Source of the DNA: Hemileia vastatrix | Taxonomy: Eukaryota > Basidiomycota > Pucciniomycetes > Pucciniales > Zaghouaniaceae | Assembly (NCBI GenBank): GCA_030280995.1 | Contig: JASXTE010000016.1 | Coordinates: forward strand, 20,524,501-20,588,500 | Direction: 5' to 3' | DNA length: 64,000 nucleotides | Part shown: one piece after another, positions 1 to 11,282 of the stretch | Layout of the letters: each line of letters starts with the position of its first letter | Numbering within the stretch: position 1 is the first letter of the stretch | Program-made: the position numbers and the translations under genes | Notes under the pieces: generated by a model | Told to the model about the DNA's origin: nothing | Databases searched by the model: none | What the model saw: the letters and a program-made list of their open reading frames with translations, nothing else

Positions 1-1370
1 AATTTTCTGATGTTTTATATCATTGATAATTAGCTCATTCATTACACAAGTAAATAATTATAGTCCCTGGAAATAAGTCCTTGTGAATTTCAAATTTTTT
101 GTTATTCTTAAAATAATTACTCAAATAAACTGAAAATTTCTTCAATCATTTATCGAAAGAAGGAGTTTCAAAATCTTATTTTGTAGTTATAAAAGTTTTA
201 GTTATTTTTCATATTATCAAATATAATGAACATTTTTAAATTTTAACTTCAAAACTAGTGATCATAGCAAATTAATACTGGAACAATCAGATAAAAAGGC
301 TGGAATAAGGTCATAGCACAACAGGAAATGATACAAAATTGTTGATTTTTGGCTCACTAAATTCAACATATTTTTGACATATTTTTCCACCTTTAGATAA
401 TGTTTAGTGAATTTTAACATTATTATAACAAACAATCTTAACAATTTTTTTGATATTTTTAACAAAAATAAATATTGTTAGATAATTTTTTTAATAATAT
501 GACTTATTTTTATGCTTTATCTACAATAGTTTGTAGTTTTTTTTGCAGAAATCACTTGTTTTCATATTCTATTTTTTAATTTTTTAAGAGAGTTAATTGT
601 ATTAAAGTTTTGTATCAATTTTTCATTAAAATATCATATTTTAAATCTAGAGATTTGGTTTTGAAATAATATATATTTTTATGTTAATTGACTCATTTTT
701 TTTGGATTGATAAGTTATGTTAAAATTGGGATTGCTTATTTCTAGTGAGTGTATATCATAGTTGGTTTTCAAATCAAAGATTAATAAATGTTGAAATTTT
801 GTAAAATTCTAAATATCTTTAAAACCTTTTTGATTTAAATAATGTTTAATTTTATGTAATCATTCTATAAGTAGAACACAATTAAAATCAGATAATGTTG
901 CATTGCTTTCAATTTCTAATACTAAAATTATATTCTACTTGAAACAATGTAAACTAAAGCTTGGTATCTCATAAGAAACTCACAATTTTTAAAAATCATA
1001 TTTCCAACTTTTTAAGCATGATACACATTAAAATATATTTTTAGAATAATTCCTAATTATTTTCAAATACAAGAAAACAATGACCTCAATTAATTTTAAT
1101 ACTAAACCATTCTGATAAGTCAATTTCACAATACTCTAAGTAACATATGGTTACCATTTATACACATATGCATGATTGCTCCTTTTGTTTAATTTTAGCT
1201 GAATCAAAAAGGAAAATCTCATGTTGAATATCAGCTATAGATAAAATGCTTATATTAGAAGCTAATATTTCATATGAGAAATTTGTTATTGAGTTTGGTA
1301 AACATTAATAAGTGTTGAACATTATAATTGAGCCATTTATTCAAGTAAATAAAAAAGGATGACCTTCTAA

Positions 1371-1413
<43 letters not shown>

Positions 1414-3534
1414 AAAATTAATTATATAGTAGCATTTAACCATGGTTTTATACTAATGTCATATAAAAAAAGGGATTGAACTAAAAATTTCAGTATTGAA
1501 AATAAAAATAAGATAAGTAAATATTCTTGTTTATATTTTCATATTTTTGAAAAGGCTTACTTAAGGGAGAAAGTTATTTGGTTTTAGAGTACAAGAATTT
1601 CTAGATAAAAATCTTCACAATGTGTATGACCCTCTCAAAAAGAAAATTCTAAAAATTTTACTATCACATTTTATATATTTGTTAAGTAATAGAAAATGGA
1701 GTAGTGTCTTTGACAATGAAGCTTTAGAAAATGAAATAAGTGATTTAACTTTATAATATAATTTTTGAAACAATAAATCATGTATTTAAAAAATAATATA
1801 TCCTACAATCAAGATAGCAGTATTAATTAAGCAACTCTAACAACTTTTGAAAGAAAACATGAGTAAAATAATTAGCAAAATGCATAATTTATTTTAAGAA
1901 TTTAAGGAAACTTTATAGCTCTACCTGTAAACTAGACTTAAAGCAGGTTTATATTTAAAATGTTGAAATTCATACATAGTAACCTTTCATCATGAGAGCA
2001 GAATAAAAATTATGTAGTTTTATTTTATTAATTTATAATAGTATTTTTATTTTTGGCTTTTTTATTATTATAACTATATATTTTTAACTTTTTTGTTTTC
2101 AGAACATAATTTCAAAGCTGCCCATTACTACTTAAAGTTGAAGCTCCATATGATGTAATAAATGAATGATATATTATAATGAATTTTTCTAGAGAATTTT
2201 CAAAAATGGTGATAAAGAATACTTATTATAATTTTTTTAAATTTTTATTATTATTCTATCTTTTGAAAGGAGATGGCCAAATCTCAATTTAATTAATTTT
2301 TCTTCAGAAAAATTTATTCTTGATCTAAATAAAATTGCATCACTATAAACTAGATGTTATTATAAAATTTTACCATTTTTTTTATCTGAACATAGCTGAA
2401 AGTATGTATAGATTAAAGTTTTTCAACATTGTCTTACTATTATCCCACCATTAGTTTCACATTTAGATTTCATTATATTTGTATAAGAAGTTTTTCAATA
2501 ATATTAATAATACCTTAATACTTAATAATTTAGTTACATGGTAGATTTTTTATCCTTTTTTTTATATGAGGCTTATTATATAACCACCACTTTTAGATTT
2601 TTTCTATTTTGAAGTCTGATAATTTAAATTTTAATTTAACTACCCAAATTATATCAAAAAAATTCAAAAGTATATTTTTTTAATCTACTCTTTTTGATAA
2701 ACTTATCATTTCTTATAGGTTATTCTTCATTTATTTATTTTTATTAATACCCACTCATTTATGGTCTGTTATTGTTGTTAATTACATCCAGACAAAATAA
2801 GGATACTCTCATATTATATTTGAGTTTTAAATTAAAAACTAAATTACTAGTGGCTGGTATTAGATATGAAGTTGTTATAACTAGGTTGACCAATAATTAA
2901 TAATAAAATGGCATTTTATATTAAAGATTTTATTGAGTGTATATAAAAATAACACCCAAGAAATAAATATAAGATATACATATAACCATTGAATATCAAA
3001 GATGAAGTACTTATCAACATGGTCATTTTTAATGATTTTCAAATTTACTTAAAGAGACATTTATATTACCAATTCAAATTTTATATCAAATATAACTATA
3101 TTATTATTTCAATTTTAATTTTTTTACAAAAAATTTGAGTTACAAAGTAATTTAATTCAGTATTTAATGAATGTTTTTGAAAAATATTTACCAAAATTTC
3201 AATAACCCCTCACCAAAAAAAATATAATTTTTTTACTTACAATTTGCTCAATATTTCTAGCCTTAAAACATTGATATTCCTCTTAAAAAGATATTTTTCA
3301 AATTAATTTAAAATTTTTTCATTATTTAATTACAAAATGTCAAAATTATAATTAATTTTACCTTACTAAAAAATTTAGTTAAAAATTAAATTTTGCATTT
3401 CCAAAAAATTAACTTAAAAGTCAAAAATTAAAAAACAAAATTATAAATATAATTATGAGAAAGGGATAAATTAAATTTATGATATTCATATAAAAAAGTT
3501 TCATATATTTTATGTCGCTTGAATTTTAAATTTA
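1..3534. other. A+T-rich DNA without recognisable genes
   Basis: I find no open frame with recognisable protein features on either strand. The stretch is dominated by poly-A/T runs and short low-complexity words. The only distinct structure is a TA microsatellite near 1.38 kb. It may be decayed repeat or intergenic DNA. Confidence 0.6.
1378..1411. repeat. (TA)n microsatellite
   Basis: About 17 uninterrupted TA dinucleotides, seen directly. A shorter TA run is near 31.99 kb. Confidence 0.95.
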
Positions 3535-4400
3535 ATGTATTACAAAATTTATTATTAAATAACCAAGCCAAGTGAAATTGGCTTGGGTTTTTGTTATCAC
3601 TAGCACTTATTTTTTCTCTTATACTCACATTTTATTTTTTTTATTTTTGGTTTTTTTCTATCTTTCTTGTTTTTTTTTATGTTTTTAATTTTTTTAAGAC
3701 CAAAGTTGCTTTCAAATAACTTTGGTCTAACTTGTCTCTCACTTCCCCACCAGATTGAACCTGGTGGGGGAAATTGCTTTCATTTTAGAAACCAAACTCC
3801 CTTTCAGGGACTTTGGTTTCTCTGTGTGAATTGCACAGGCTGTTTTTTTCTGGCTGTGCAATGCACTGCATGGAGCACATGCAACATGCATCTCTGCTGC
3901 AAGCAATGTGTGTTGCATGCAACGTGCTTTGCATGTGCTGTTCATATCTCATGCAGCTGACTTGAAATCAGCTGCATGAAATATGGAAGCCAGTGTGCAA
4001 CACACGTTGCATACAGATTTGGCCACCTCCAAGCCTAGTAAATTGGCTGGGAGGGTGGAAAATGTAAAAGCAAGCAGCCAAAGTCGCTAAAAGAGACTTT
4101 GGTTGCCTGAAAGCAACGCTTCCAGCCAGGGGAAACCTGGCTGGAAGTACTAAATTAAAATTTAAGCGACCCAAGCTAATTTCAAAGGCTTGGGTCATAA
4201 ATTAAGGTTTCCAAAAAGAAGCCAGTAGTAATCTGGCTGCAAGAAAAAGTAAAATTTCTAATTAAAATACATAAATAAATAAAAATGTGTTCAAATAAGA
4301 TATAAAACGCTCTGCAGCCAGTTAGAAACGGCTTCCATTGTTACACATTGAAACAAAATCAAATGTTGCTTTCAGCAACATTGGCCATGTTTTGATATTT
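3535..4400. repeat. Cluster of about a dozen consecutive hairpins
   Basis: The segment is less A+T rich than its surroundings and is built of adjacent inverted repeats with different stems. Examples: GACCAAAGTT/AACTTTGGTC (about 3700-3727), CCCACCAG/CTGGTGGG (about 3748), AGAAACCAAA/TTTGGTTTCT (about 3788-3822), ATTGCACAG/CTGTGCAAT (about 3830), AGCACATGCAA/TTGCATGTGCT (about 3870-3940), TCATGCAGCTGA/TCAGCTGCATGA (about 3950-3980), CTTCCAGCCAGG/CCTGGCTGGAAG (about 4110-4148), GACCCAAGC/GGCTTGGGTC (about 4168-4196) and TGTTGC/GCAACA (about 4365). Several loops contain TTTCA or TTGAAA. Open frames across it have no protein-like features. The function is unknown; a foldback-type transposon or a structured transcript are both possible. 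Confidence 0.75.
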
Positions 4401-5990
4401 TGAGCCAAGTAAGATCAGGAAAAAGGTCAAGGAAAAAAAATTGCACAATTAAAAATCTACCAATTTAAAATGGTAGGGAGGTTCATATTTTAAAAATAGG
4501 TGGTGCACATTATAGTTCCCTTTAAAAAAATTTGAAAATGAAATAATTTTGACGCAATGTAAATTTAAATGTGATGAGTGTATGTTTCTTAGCTACATGA
4601 AACACAGTAGCTAGAATTATGTGTTGTCAATTTTTTTTAGATGTGAAATTCAGCTTTAACAAACCTTCATCTGTACAACATGCAGCCAAGTTAATTCTAG
4701 CTGGAATTAGTATATGCATAGGAAACAATGATCATGCTGTGTACAGTGCCTTGGCAACATTATTCTTGGTATTTAGATGAAGTTTATCATATGACTGGGA
4801 GAGATGCATTATTTTGAAAAAGAGATTGGTGAAAATTCATGATATCCAAATTTGTTTGCCACCAAATTTATTGTTCCTTTCTCTGTCTAACTTACCTTTT
4901 TCAAAATTTATTGATCAAATTTTTGTTTTATCATTTTGAATTTTAGGTACTATTTTCTTGAACTTAATCAATTACCAGTAAGAAAATTTTTCTAGCTATT
5001 GCATTTCATATCATTTTGGTTTGTTACTCTTTTTTACACTTTTGACAAGTCAATCTAATGATTCTAATTCTGAATTTATTTTTAAGGTATCTTTTACTGT
5101 ACCCTTTCATATCATTATCGAAAAATTCCTTTTCAGTTAACTTGAAGTTTTTTTATTTGTTTGTCAATTTAATTTTCTTTATTCCTTTACAGAAATGTTC
5201 AATTTATTTATCTAACTATTTATTTTTTAAACCAGTGATTATAAAGTAAACTTTTTAATTAATTTTTATGAATCAGCTACAAATGAAAGAAGTTTTTATA
5301 GAAATGTAAGTTCATGTTTTACTTATCATTTTTCTATATTTCTTTAATACTATCTCAGCCATTATATTATTAATATGAAAAGTAAAATATCATCTGGTAC
5401 TTGCTGAAAGAATACAGGATAATTTTTTGCTTTTCATAATAATAATTATATTTTTTGTACTTTACCTTTAATTTATTGATTTTTAAGTTGTTTCAAAGTC
5501 TGGTACTTGCTGAAAGCATACAGGACAATGCTAAAATTTAAAAATTAATAATTTATTGAAGTATAACTTTCTAAGTCAATATATTGGTCAGAGCAAGATT
5601 TTTCATTTTATATATGTGGATATGATAATTCTGTAAATTTTTTAATATTACTAGTGTATTGCAGTTATACTTTCATTATATTATTAATATTAAGTGTAGA
5701 GGCAAATCTTGTACTTGTTGAATGCATACAGGATCAAGCTATACTCTTTATATGTATAATTTAATAAGGTATACCTTTAAAAAACTCTCTTAATATTTGA
5801 AATAAATAAAAAGTATATAAATTTAATAATATGTATATATACTAATTTTATAGTTATAATATTGAAGATATGATAAAGTTAAAGTTATCATTGACTGATA
5901 ATTGAAATTTTGTTACTATTTTCTAATTTTTAATTTTTTTCTATTTAAAATCAAAATTGAATTCTCTTAGGATTAAAGCATCAATGAGTA
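4401..5990. other. A+T-rich DNA with a short dispersed repeat
   Basis: No supported gene. A word resembling GGTACTTGCTGAAAGCATAC followed by AGGA recurs three times (about 5396, 5501 and 5709). Two of the copies are preceded by ATTATATTATTAATAT. A degenerate fourth copy lies near 55.8 kb, so this is a dispersed repeat fragment. Confidence 0.6.
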
Positions 5991-5991
5991 A

Positions 5992-7074
5992 CAATTTGAA
6001 AAAAAACAGCCAGAGAAGAACTCTAAAAATATGTGGGCAAATAAAATTGCTACCGGAATGAAACTTTTAAATGCTCTTGGAATGGATACAAATGGGAAAA
6101 AGCCACATTTCTATGCAAAATCTTATGTAAATAATATGACTGATTGCAAAAATATTTACAATTTTTTTCCAGGTTGTAGTAATTATAAACAAAAAGGTGT
6201 CTTAATGCCTAGTGTTCTTGTGCAGACTTTTGAAATTCATGAGCTCAAAGAACTAGATATGTTAGAAGCTACAGTGCAATGCATTAAGGATCTTTTTACT
6301 GTGAACATGAAATTTAAAATAATGGTTATCATTGAAGAGCTGGTGTTTTCGGAAAAATGTTTGGTGGTGGATTTATTTTAGATAGGAAGAAATCTTTATA
6401 TGTTCATAAGTATCACTTTTTTAAATTTAAATACTTAATTTTTGAATGCTTTTCCTTGCAGATGAATACACTGATGATATTGTAAACACGGATGACTATA
6501 AAAAAAGAATGAAGAGGATTGCAATGTACTTTGAATATTTTTTTAAAAAATATCATATGTAAAGTACAATGAGGCAACTAATCTTTGTGCAAAACTTGGT
6601 ATTCCAGGATTTTCAAAATTTTCTAATGAAGAAGAGGGTGTACCGTTTGCTAGTAATTTAACTTGGACATCTGGAGCAAATGTTATTAGGTTCTCCAATG
6701 AGGTTCATCTTGATAAGGATGAAAGTGAGTATACTTTAAGAATATTTTTCTTAAAGATGCAGAAAACAATACCATTTATATGAAGTAAAATAAGACCCAA
6801 CCACAACAAAAAGGTGGAGAACTTATGTTTCCTGAAATTAAAAGTAAAATCAACTTTGAAGCAAATAATGGAATAACAGTGACATTATGGCCTGCCAATC
6901 AACTGAGGCATTTTACCTCAAGATGTCACAAAATTCCTGGTTTCACAAGGATAGGTTCTTCTATTCAAATCAGCACTAGACTTTTTCATGCTATAGAAAA
7001 GCTTAATATTTTTGATATTGATATTTCAGAATACTTGGAAATTAAAGAAGAAAAATATAGGTTTGAATATTTGA
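5992..7074 (+). pseudogene. Tet-like 2OG-Fe(II) oxygenase gene, 5' part, cut by a transposon
   Basis: This resembles the large rust family of Tet-like 2OG-Fe(II) oxygenase-domain proteins. The TET/JBP group oxidises pyrimidine methyl groups in DNA, but activity of the rust members is not shown here. An N-terminal block starts near 6031 (MWANKIATG...). A fragment at 6460-6560 precedes a block with an HxD motif (VHLDKD, about 6700-6720), the usual first iron ligands. A likely intron begins at a GTGAGT near 6725. The next exon (6825 onward) has a second histidine (LRHFTS, about 6910) and an arginine-containing block (RIGSSIQIS) expected for 2OG binding. A frame change near 6345 and a stop near 6560 suggest decay. 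At 7075 the gene meets the left end of a CACTA-like element; its frame resumes at 32291. The family call rests on motif recognition. Confidence 0.65.
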
Positions 7075-7357
7075 AACTATGTGCAAACAGCTGAACCTCC
7101 CACCGCAGCGCTGTGCTGACCCTATGGGAGGTTCTTTTCAAAATTGGCCTGCAGTGTCAGCTGGGATTCTCACGGTAACTATGTGTTTTTTTTTATCTTT
7201 TATCCTATTCTGAAAGACTTAATATCTTCCTGCTATTACCTTGTTGCACATTCTACTCTGTAACCAGGGAAAAAACACTGTACATAACTTTTGATTCATA
7301 TGTAACAAAGAATCTAATTTAAGTCAGGATTTATTTTGCAATGCATTTTATATAATT
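7075..7357 (+). repeat. Left long terminal inverted repeat of the CACTA-like unit
   Basis: It matches the reverse complement of 32031-32287 with scattered differences. It also has an extra block of about 25 bp (about 7092-7118) that creates a hairpin GAACCTCCC/GGGAGGTTC. The first base of CACTA reads A here. Confidence 0.85.
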
Positions 7358-7866
7358 TTTGATCATATGTAAGGAAGAAATTTCTCAAGGTGGTTTTATA
7401 TTATGAAATATAAAATCTATAAGTAAAATTTCAAAGGAAGTAAACTTTACCTTCCATCCTATGACCTAAGGCTTATCATTTTGCCAATCTCTCACCATAC
7501 CACTCAATAACAGCCAAAAAATACATACACCTATCATACAATCATGGACCCCAGCTCTGATTCAAACATTTGAGTAATTTGTGATTTCCCCAACTGCTGT
7601 AAGTTCACAATACTCAATGCTGCAGGAGAAGTCAAGGGATGTTATGTTAGTCGTAAAACTTGGACAAAACATCAAGGTAAAAAATACTGTCTTCTGGAAT
7701 CGATGCAGCAACTCACTTTTTCAACATTGGCATCAAACAAAAAACATGCCAAGAGTCCATCATCCTGCAGTTCCGGAAGTGCTTCTATCACTGATGAAGA
7801 TTTTTATATCAATTTTGATTTGACTTCCTTTCTAAGTAAGAACTTTACCTTTCATTTTAGGTTTCT

Positions 7867-9654
7867 ATGCTGAAACTCGAGTACTTCATTTTTATTATAG
7901 ACTTTATCTTGGGTTTTATAACATGGCTACATATTTCCTGTTGCATCAGTCATATTAAAATGAAGTATGTAATCCAATGCATAATATACATTGTCAGTAA
8001 ATGCCGCCAACTACCACCAGAGTTCAACCTTGAATCTCGAGTTCCACATGACATCCGTACGGTCACAAAAGGACTCAAACTAAAGATAAAATTAAAAAAG
8101 TTTGTCAGCTGTCCAAAATGCTATTCCCTGTATAATCTTGATACTTCACCTGATAGGTGTGGCTACAAACCTACCAAGCAATCTGCCACTTACAATGAGG
8201 AAATTTTCTTTGCTATCAATTGCCATGCTAGATCCATGGACACGTTGCAGAATAATATGATGCTTTCTCTACAAGATGAAGAATCCATTTCTTATAGGCC
8301 AAAAAACTGCTTTGTAGTTCAAGACTTTAATAACTGGCTTGGTTGGCTCCTTGGATTACCCGATGTTGAGATAGAAATCAAACAGTGGGCTAATTTTGTG
8401 GCTGGAACATCGAATGGGAAGTTTTATGATTATCTTCAATCAGAAGCATACCAAAATATACAAATTCATGGATTGGATGAAAATAAAAAATATCTCCACC
8501 TACAATTTTTGCTTTTTTTTGACTGGTACAACCCATTTGGAAATAAAATCTCTGGAAAACAAGTATCGATTGGTGTCATGGCCATGCAGTGTCTAAACTT
8601 ACCACCAACAATGTGCTATAAGACTCAATATACATTTTTCTTTGGCATTATTCCGGCACCTAATCAACCAGACATGGTGACAATCAACAATATTCTAAAA
8701 CCTTTGGTAGACAAAATTCTTGAAATGGATCAAGGTGGTTAGATCAAAACTAACCAGTTTCCCAAAGGAAGAACTGTTACAGCTAGATTGGCTGGGCTGA
8801 TTGGCGATATTGTTGCAACCCACAAAGTTGGAGGGTTAGCTTTGCATTCATCATCTAAGTTTTGCTCCTGGTGTCATATATGTAAATCAGATATCAGCAA
8901 AATGAAAGTTGGAGAAAAAAGAGAAATAGAAAATACTTTGCTTGTTTCTCATGAGTGGAAAGAAGCACGTACCTTGGCTGGACAGTCAAAAATTGTTAAA
9001 GAAACAGGAGTGAGATGGTCAGAACTTAATCACCTCCCTTACTGGGACCCTGTCAACATAATTTTTCTTGGTGTCATCCACAACAGGTATGAAGGAGTTC
9101 TTTGTCATCACTTTTGAGATCTTTGGAACTATAAGCCTAAAAGCGCACAATTTGGAAGAGATAGAGTATGTGGTTCAGCTAGTGAAGATAATACAAGTGG
9201 AAGTGATACAAGTAGTTCAAGTAGAAAAAATATAGGAGCTTACAATAAACGGCAACAGGATAAACTACTTCTAGCAATAAGCCAGGTTATAGTCCCTACT
9301 GGAATAGCTTCTTTGCCAAAAGGAGTCGGAACTGAAAAAAAAGGAAAATTTAAAGCAAGTGAATAGATGGTTTTATTTTTGATTTATCTACCATTAACCT
9401 GGGTTGATACAAAGTTGGCCCAAGTTGATATAGAGGGCCAGATAGCTGAAGAGAAGGTCCACATTCAAAATAGCAGTGCCATTTTTGAATGCACAAAAGT
9501 TGTCCCTTCAAGGGAGGTAACACCAGATTTACCTAGGAATTTTGCAGAAAAGTATGGCGAATACATGAGAACATCAGCAATTTTGTGGGAGGGACAAAAT
9601 CTTTGTCCAAATCAACATTATTTAGCCTTATTCTTCCCCTTTTTGCTTTTCTGA
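7867..9654 (+). pseudogene. Tnp2-type (CACTA/Plavaka-like) transposase, interrupted
   Basis: A cut-and-paste DDE transposase of the fungal Tnp2 type. One reading frame runs through the whole interval, broken by stops at 8740 (TAG), 9115 (TGA) and 9364 (TAG). In order: a cysteine pair block (CPKCYSLYNL, about 8116), the first catalytic block (FDWYNPFGNK, about 8518), IIPAPNQPD (about 8650), a GDIVATHK...GG block with FCSWC cysteines (about 8800-8870), WSELNHLPYWDPVNI (about 9016-9062), and SLPKGVGTEKKGKFKASE (about 9310-9366). Similarity stops at CPNQHYL (about 9622), where the frame meets the end of a gene on the other strand, so the C-terminus is missing. At least two of the stops are explained by single transitions (CGA to TGA, TGG to TAG). 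Confidence 0.8.
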
Positions 9655-10061
9655 TTTATTTCTTCACTACTTGAAGCTCCTTCAGAGATTACAGAATCTT
9701 CCTCTGAATATGAAGCACTGTCTTCACTCCGCTCAGAGTCGCTGTTCAGGCTAACACTTTCCCTGTAGTCACTTTGTCCCTCACTTTCAGTCTCACTACC
9801 CTCTTCAAACTCTTCATTTTTCTGTTCAAAATATAGATTGTAAAATTTGGTTGCTTGGTTCCAGTATTTTTGAGAAAATTTTTTATTGTTTAGTTTTTCA
9901 TCTGGATGTTGTTTCCCGCAAATTGATTGATTTGGATCAGGTAAAAAAGCTATTTTAGACGCATAAGTTAAGTTTTCCCTTTGAGCTGGCAGCAATTCAT
10001 TGAATCAAGTTGGATTGTAAAAATCAAGCGGCAAATCTTTTGGTGCTTTTAGAAATGCCAA
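9618..10061 (-). pseudogene. Rust-family gene of unknown function, C-terminal part
   Basis: The minus-strand frame has features I associate with an uncharacterised rust protein family. A block LPLDFYNPT, then stop (TGA where W is expected, near 10005), is followed by AFLPDPNQSICGKQHPDEKL and an acidic serine-rich tail ending in KKGKNKAK at 9618. Its upstream part lies on the far side of the Ty3 element: the codon ending at 23065 (CAG) is followed in frame by TTG at 10061. So the 13-kb Ty3 element splits this gene. Function unknown. Confidence 0.6.
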
Positions 10062-11155
10062 TGTGGTCTTCCGAAATTTGCAGGGCCTTTTTTGTGTGAT
10101 TTGACACTGTTTGTGCATGTCTTAATTGATATCTGTTAAGGAATTGGGTATTTTTCTGGTTTTATTCCGTGGATATTGGGTCCACGGGTATTTAGGTACT
10201 ATCATTGGATAGCCCCGGTTTTTTTTATATTTTATGTCTTGTAGGCATTTTTCATATTCTAAGTTTTAAGGGGTCATTTCCTCATTTTTCTTTTATAAAA
10301 GATAGCTGTTTAATTTTGTTTTTTGTGTTTTACAGGCTAACCTTAAGTCTTAGGGTTAAGTGCTTAGTACCGTTTGATAGGGATAATTTTTCTCTATATT
10401 TCATGTTACAATGTTGTTATACTGAAATTCCGTGTTTTAAAGGTTTTAGTAGTTGTAGCTAATTTTTCTAAGTAGATTAGTTTTTTTTATTGGTTTTCTG
10501 GCTTCAGGTAGACCGGGCCGCTTCAGGCAGCACCTCCGATGTTGGGCGGCCCGCCCGCCTCTGTTTTAGAAGGTTGGGGAGTGCTTCTGGAGGGTTTTTA
10601 TTCAATTTGGCGGGGGCAGGCACCAGATTTGTGGGTGTGCATGGGCTCTTAGATAGTGGTCTGTGTGTACATAGTGAAAAAGAGAGTTTGGGGCAACCTT
10701 AATTATCATACAACCATCCGGAGGTGATATCATTGTTCCTCACTCAGTTTTCACTGTTTTCTGGCCACAATTTGGCTGTGTTTGTTGCAAGTGAGTTATT
10801 CATTTAACTTAACTTTGGCAACTGTTTTTCTCTGTTATAGTCTTGCAAGCTGTAGCAAGTATTATTGCTGTCTCTGGTGTGGATTTGCAGCCTACATCAA
10901 GTATCTTTGCTGTCTCTGGTGTGGACATTGGTCTACATTTCAGTTCTTTGGTCTGGTAGTCTGTCTGGTGACTACTTTCTTGGCTCATCAAGCAGTCAAG
11001 TGTGTTGAAAAGAGGCTTTAGCAAACAGGAACCAACTTACTTTAGCAAGTAAATCTCACTCTATTATTTTTCTAAAGGGACAGGGGATTTTCTCTCTGGT
11101 TTTTCTTCAACTCCCTTGGTCAAGGCCTATAGCTAGTACTATAGGATTGTCTACA
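10062..11155 (+). repeat. 5' LTR
   Basis: It begins TGTGGTCTTCC and ends TTGTCTACA, the TG...CA termini usual for LTRs. The whole stretch matches 21968-23064 with scattered substitutions concentrated in the first 200 bp. The TATAAAA at about 10295 is a possible promoter element. Confidence 0.93.
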
Positions 11156-11159
11156 TTTC

Positions 11160-11177
11160 TGGCGCACAACATGGGGT
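11160..11177 (+). other. Primer-binding site
   Basis: TGGCGCACAACATGGGGT lies four bases after the LTR. It starts TGG, complementary to a tRNA CCA end, and differs at about three positions from the common lysine-tRNA primer site (TGGCGCCCAACGTGGGGC). The primer tRNA in the fungus is not determined. Confidence 0.75.
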
Positions 11178-11282
11178 GAACTTGCTAGTTCTTTGGAATC
11201 TCTGTTTTCTTTGGTTGGCTCTTTTTGGTGTTTTGGACTGGAAGAACGGCTTCTGGTTCTTCTATTCCTGTGGTGACTGTCA

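Noticed and set aside
3667..3960. Cysteine-rich small open frame, as in a secreted effector
   Set aside because: It reads through the hairpin cluster and its cysteines come from TGC/TGT words in the stems. The N-terminus is a run of T-rich codons that mimics a signal peptide.
10490..10702. Open frames inside the LTRs (also at 22399-22611)
   Set aside because: They lie fully inside both LTR copies, show no protein-family features and differ only by the LTR substitutions.
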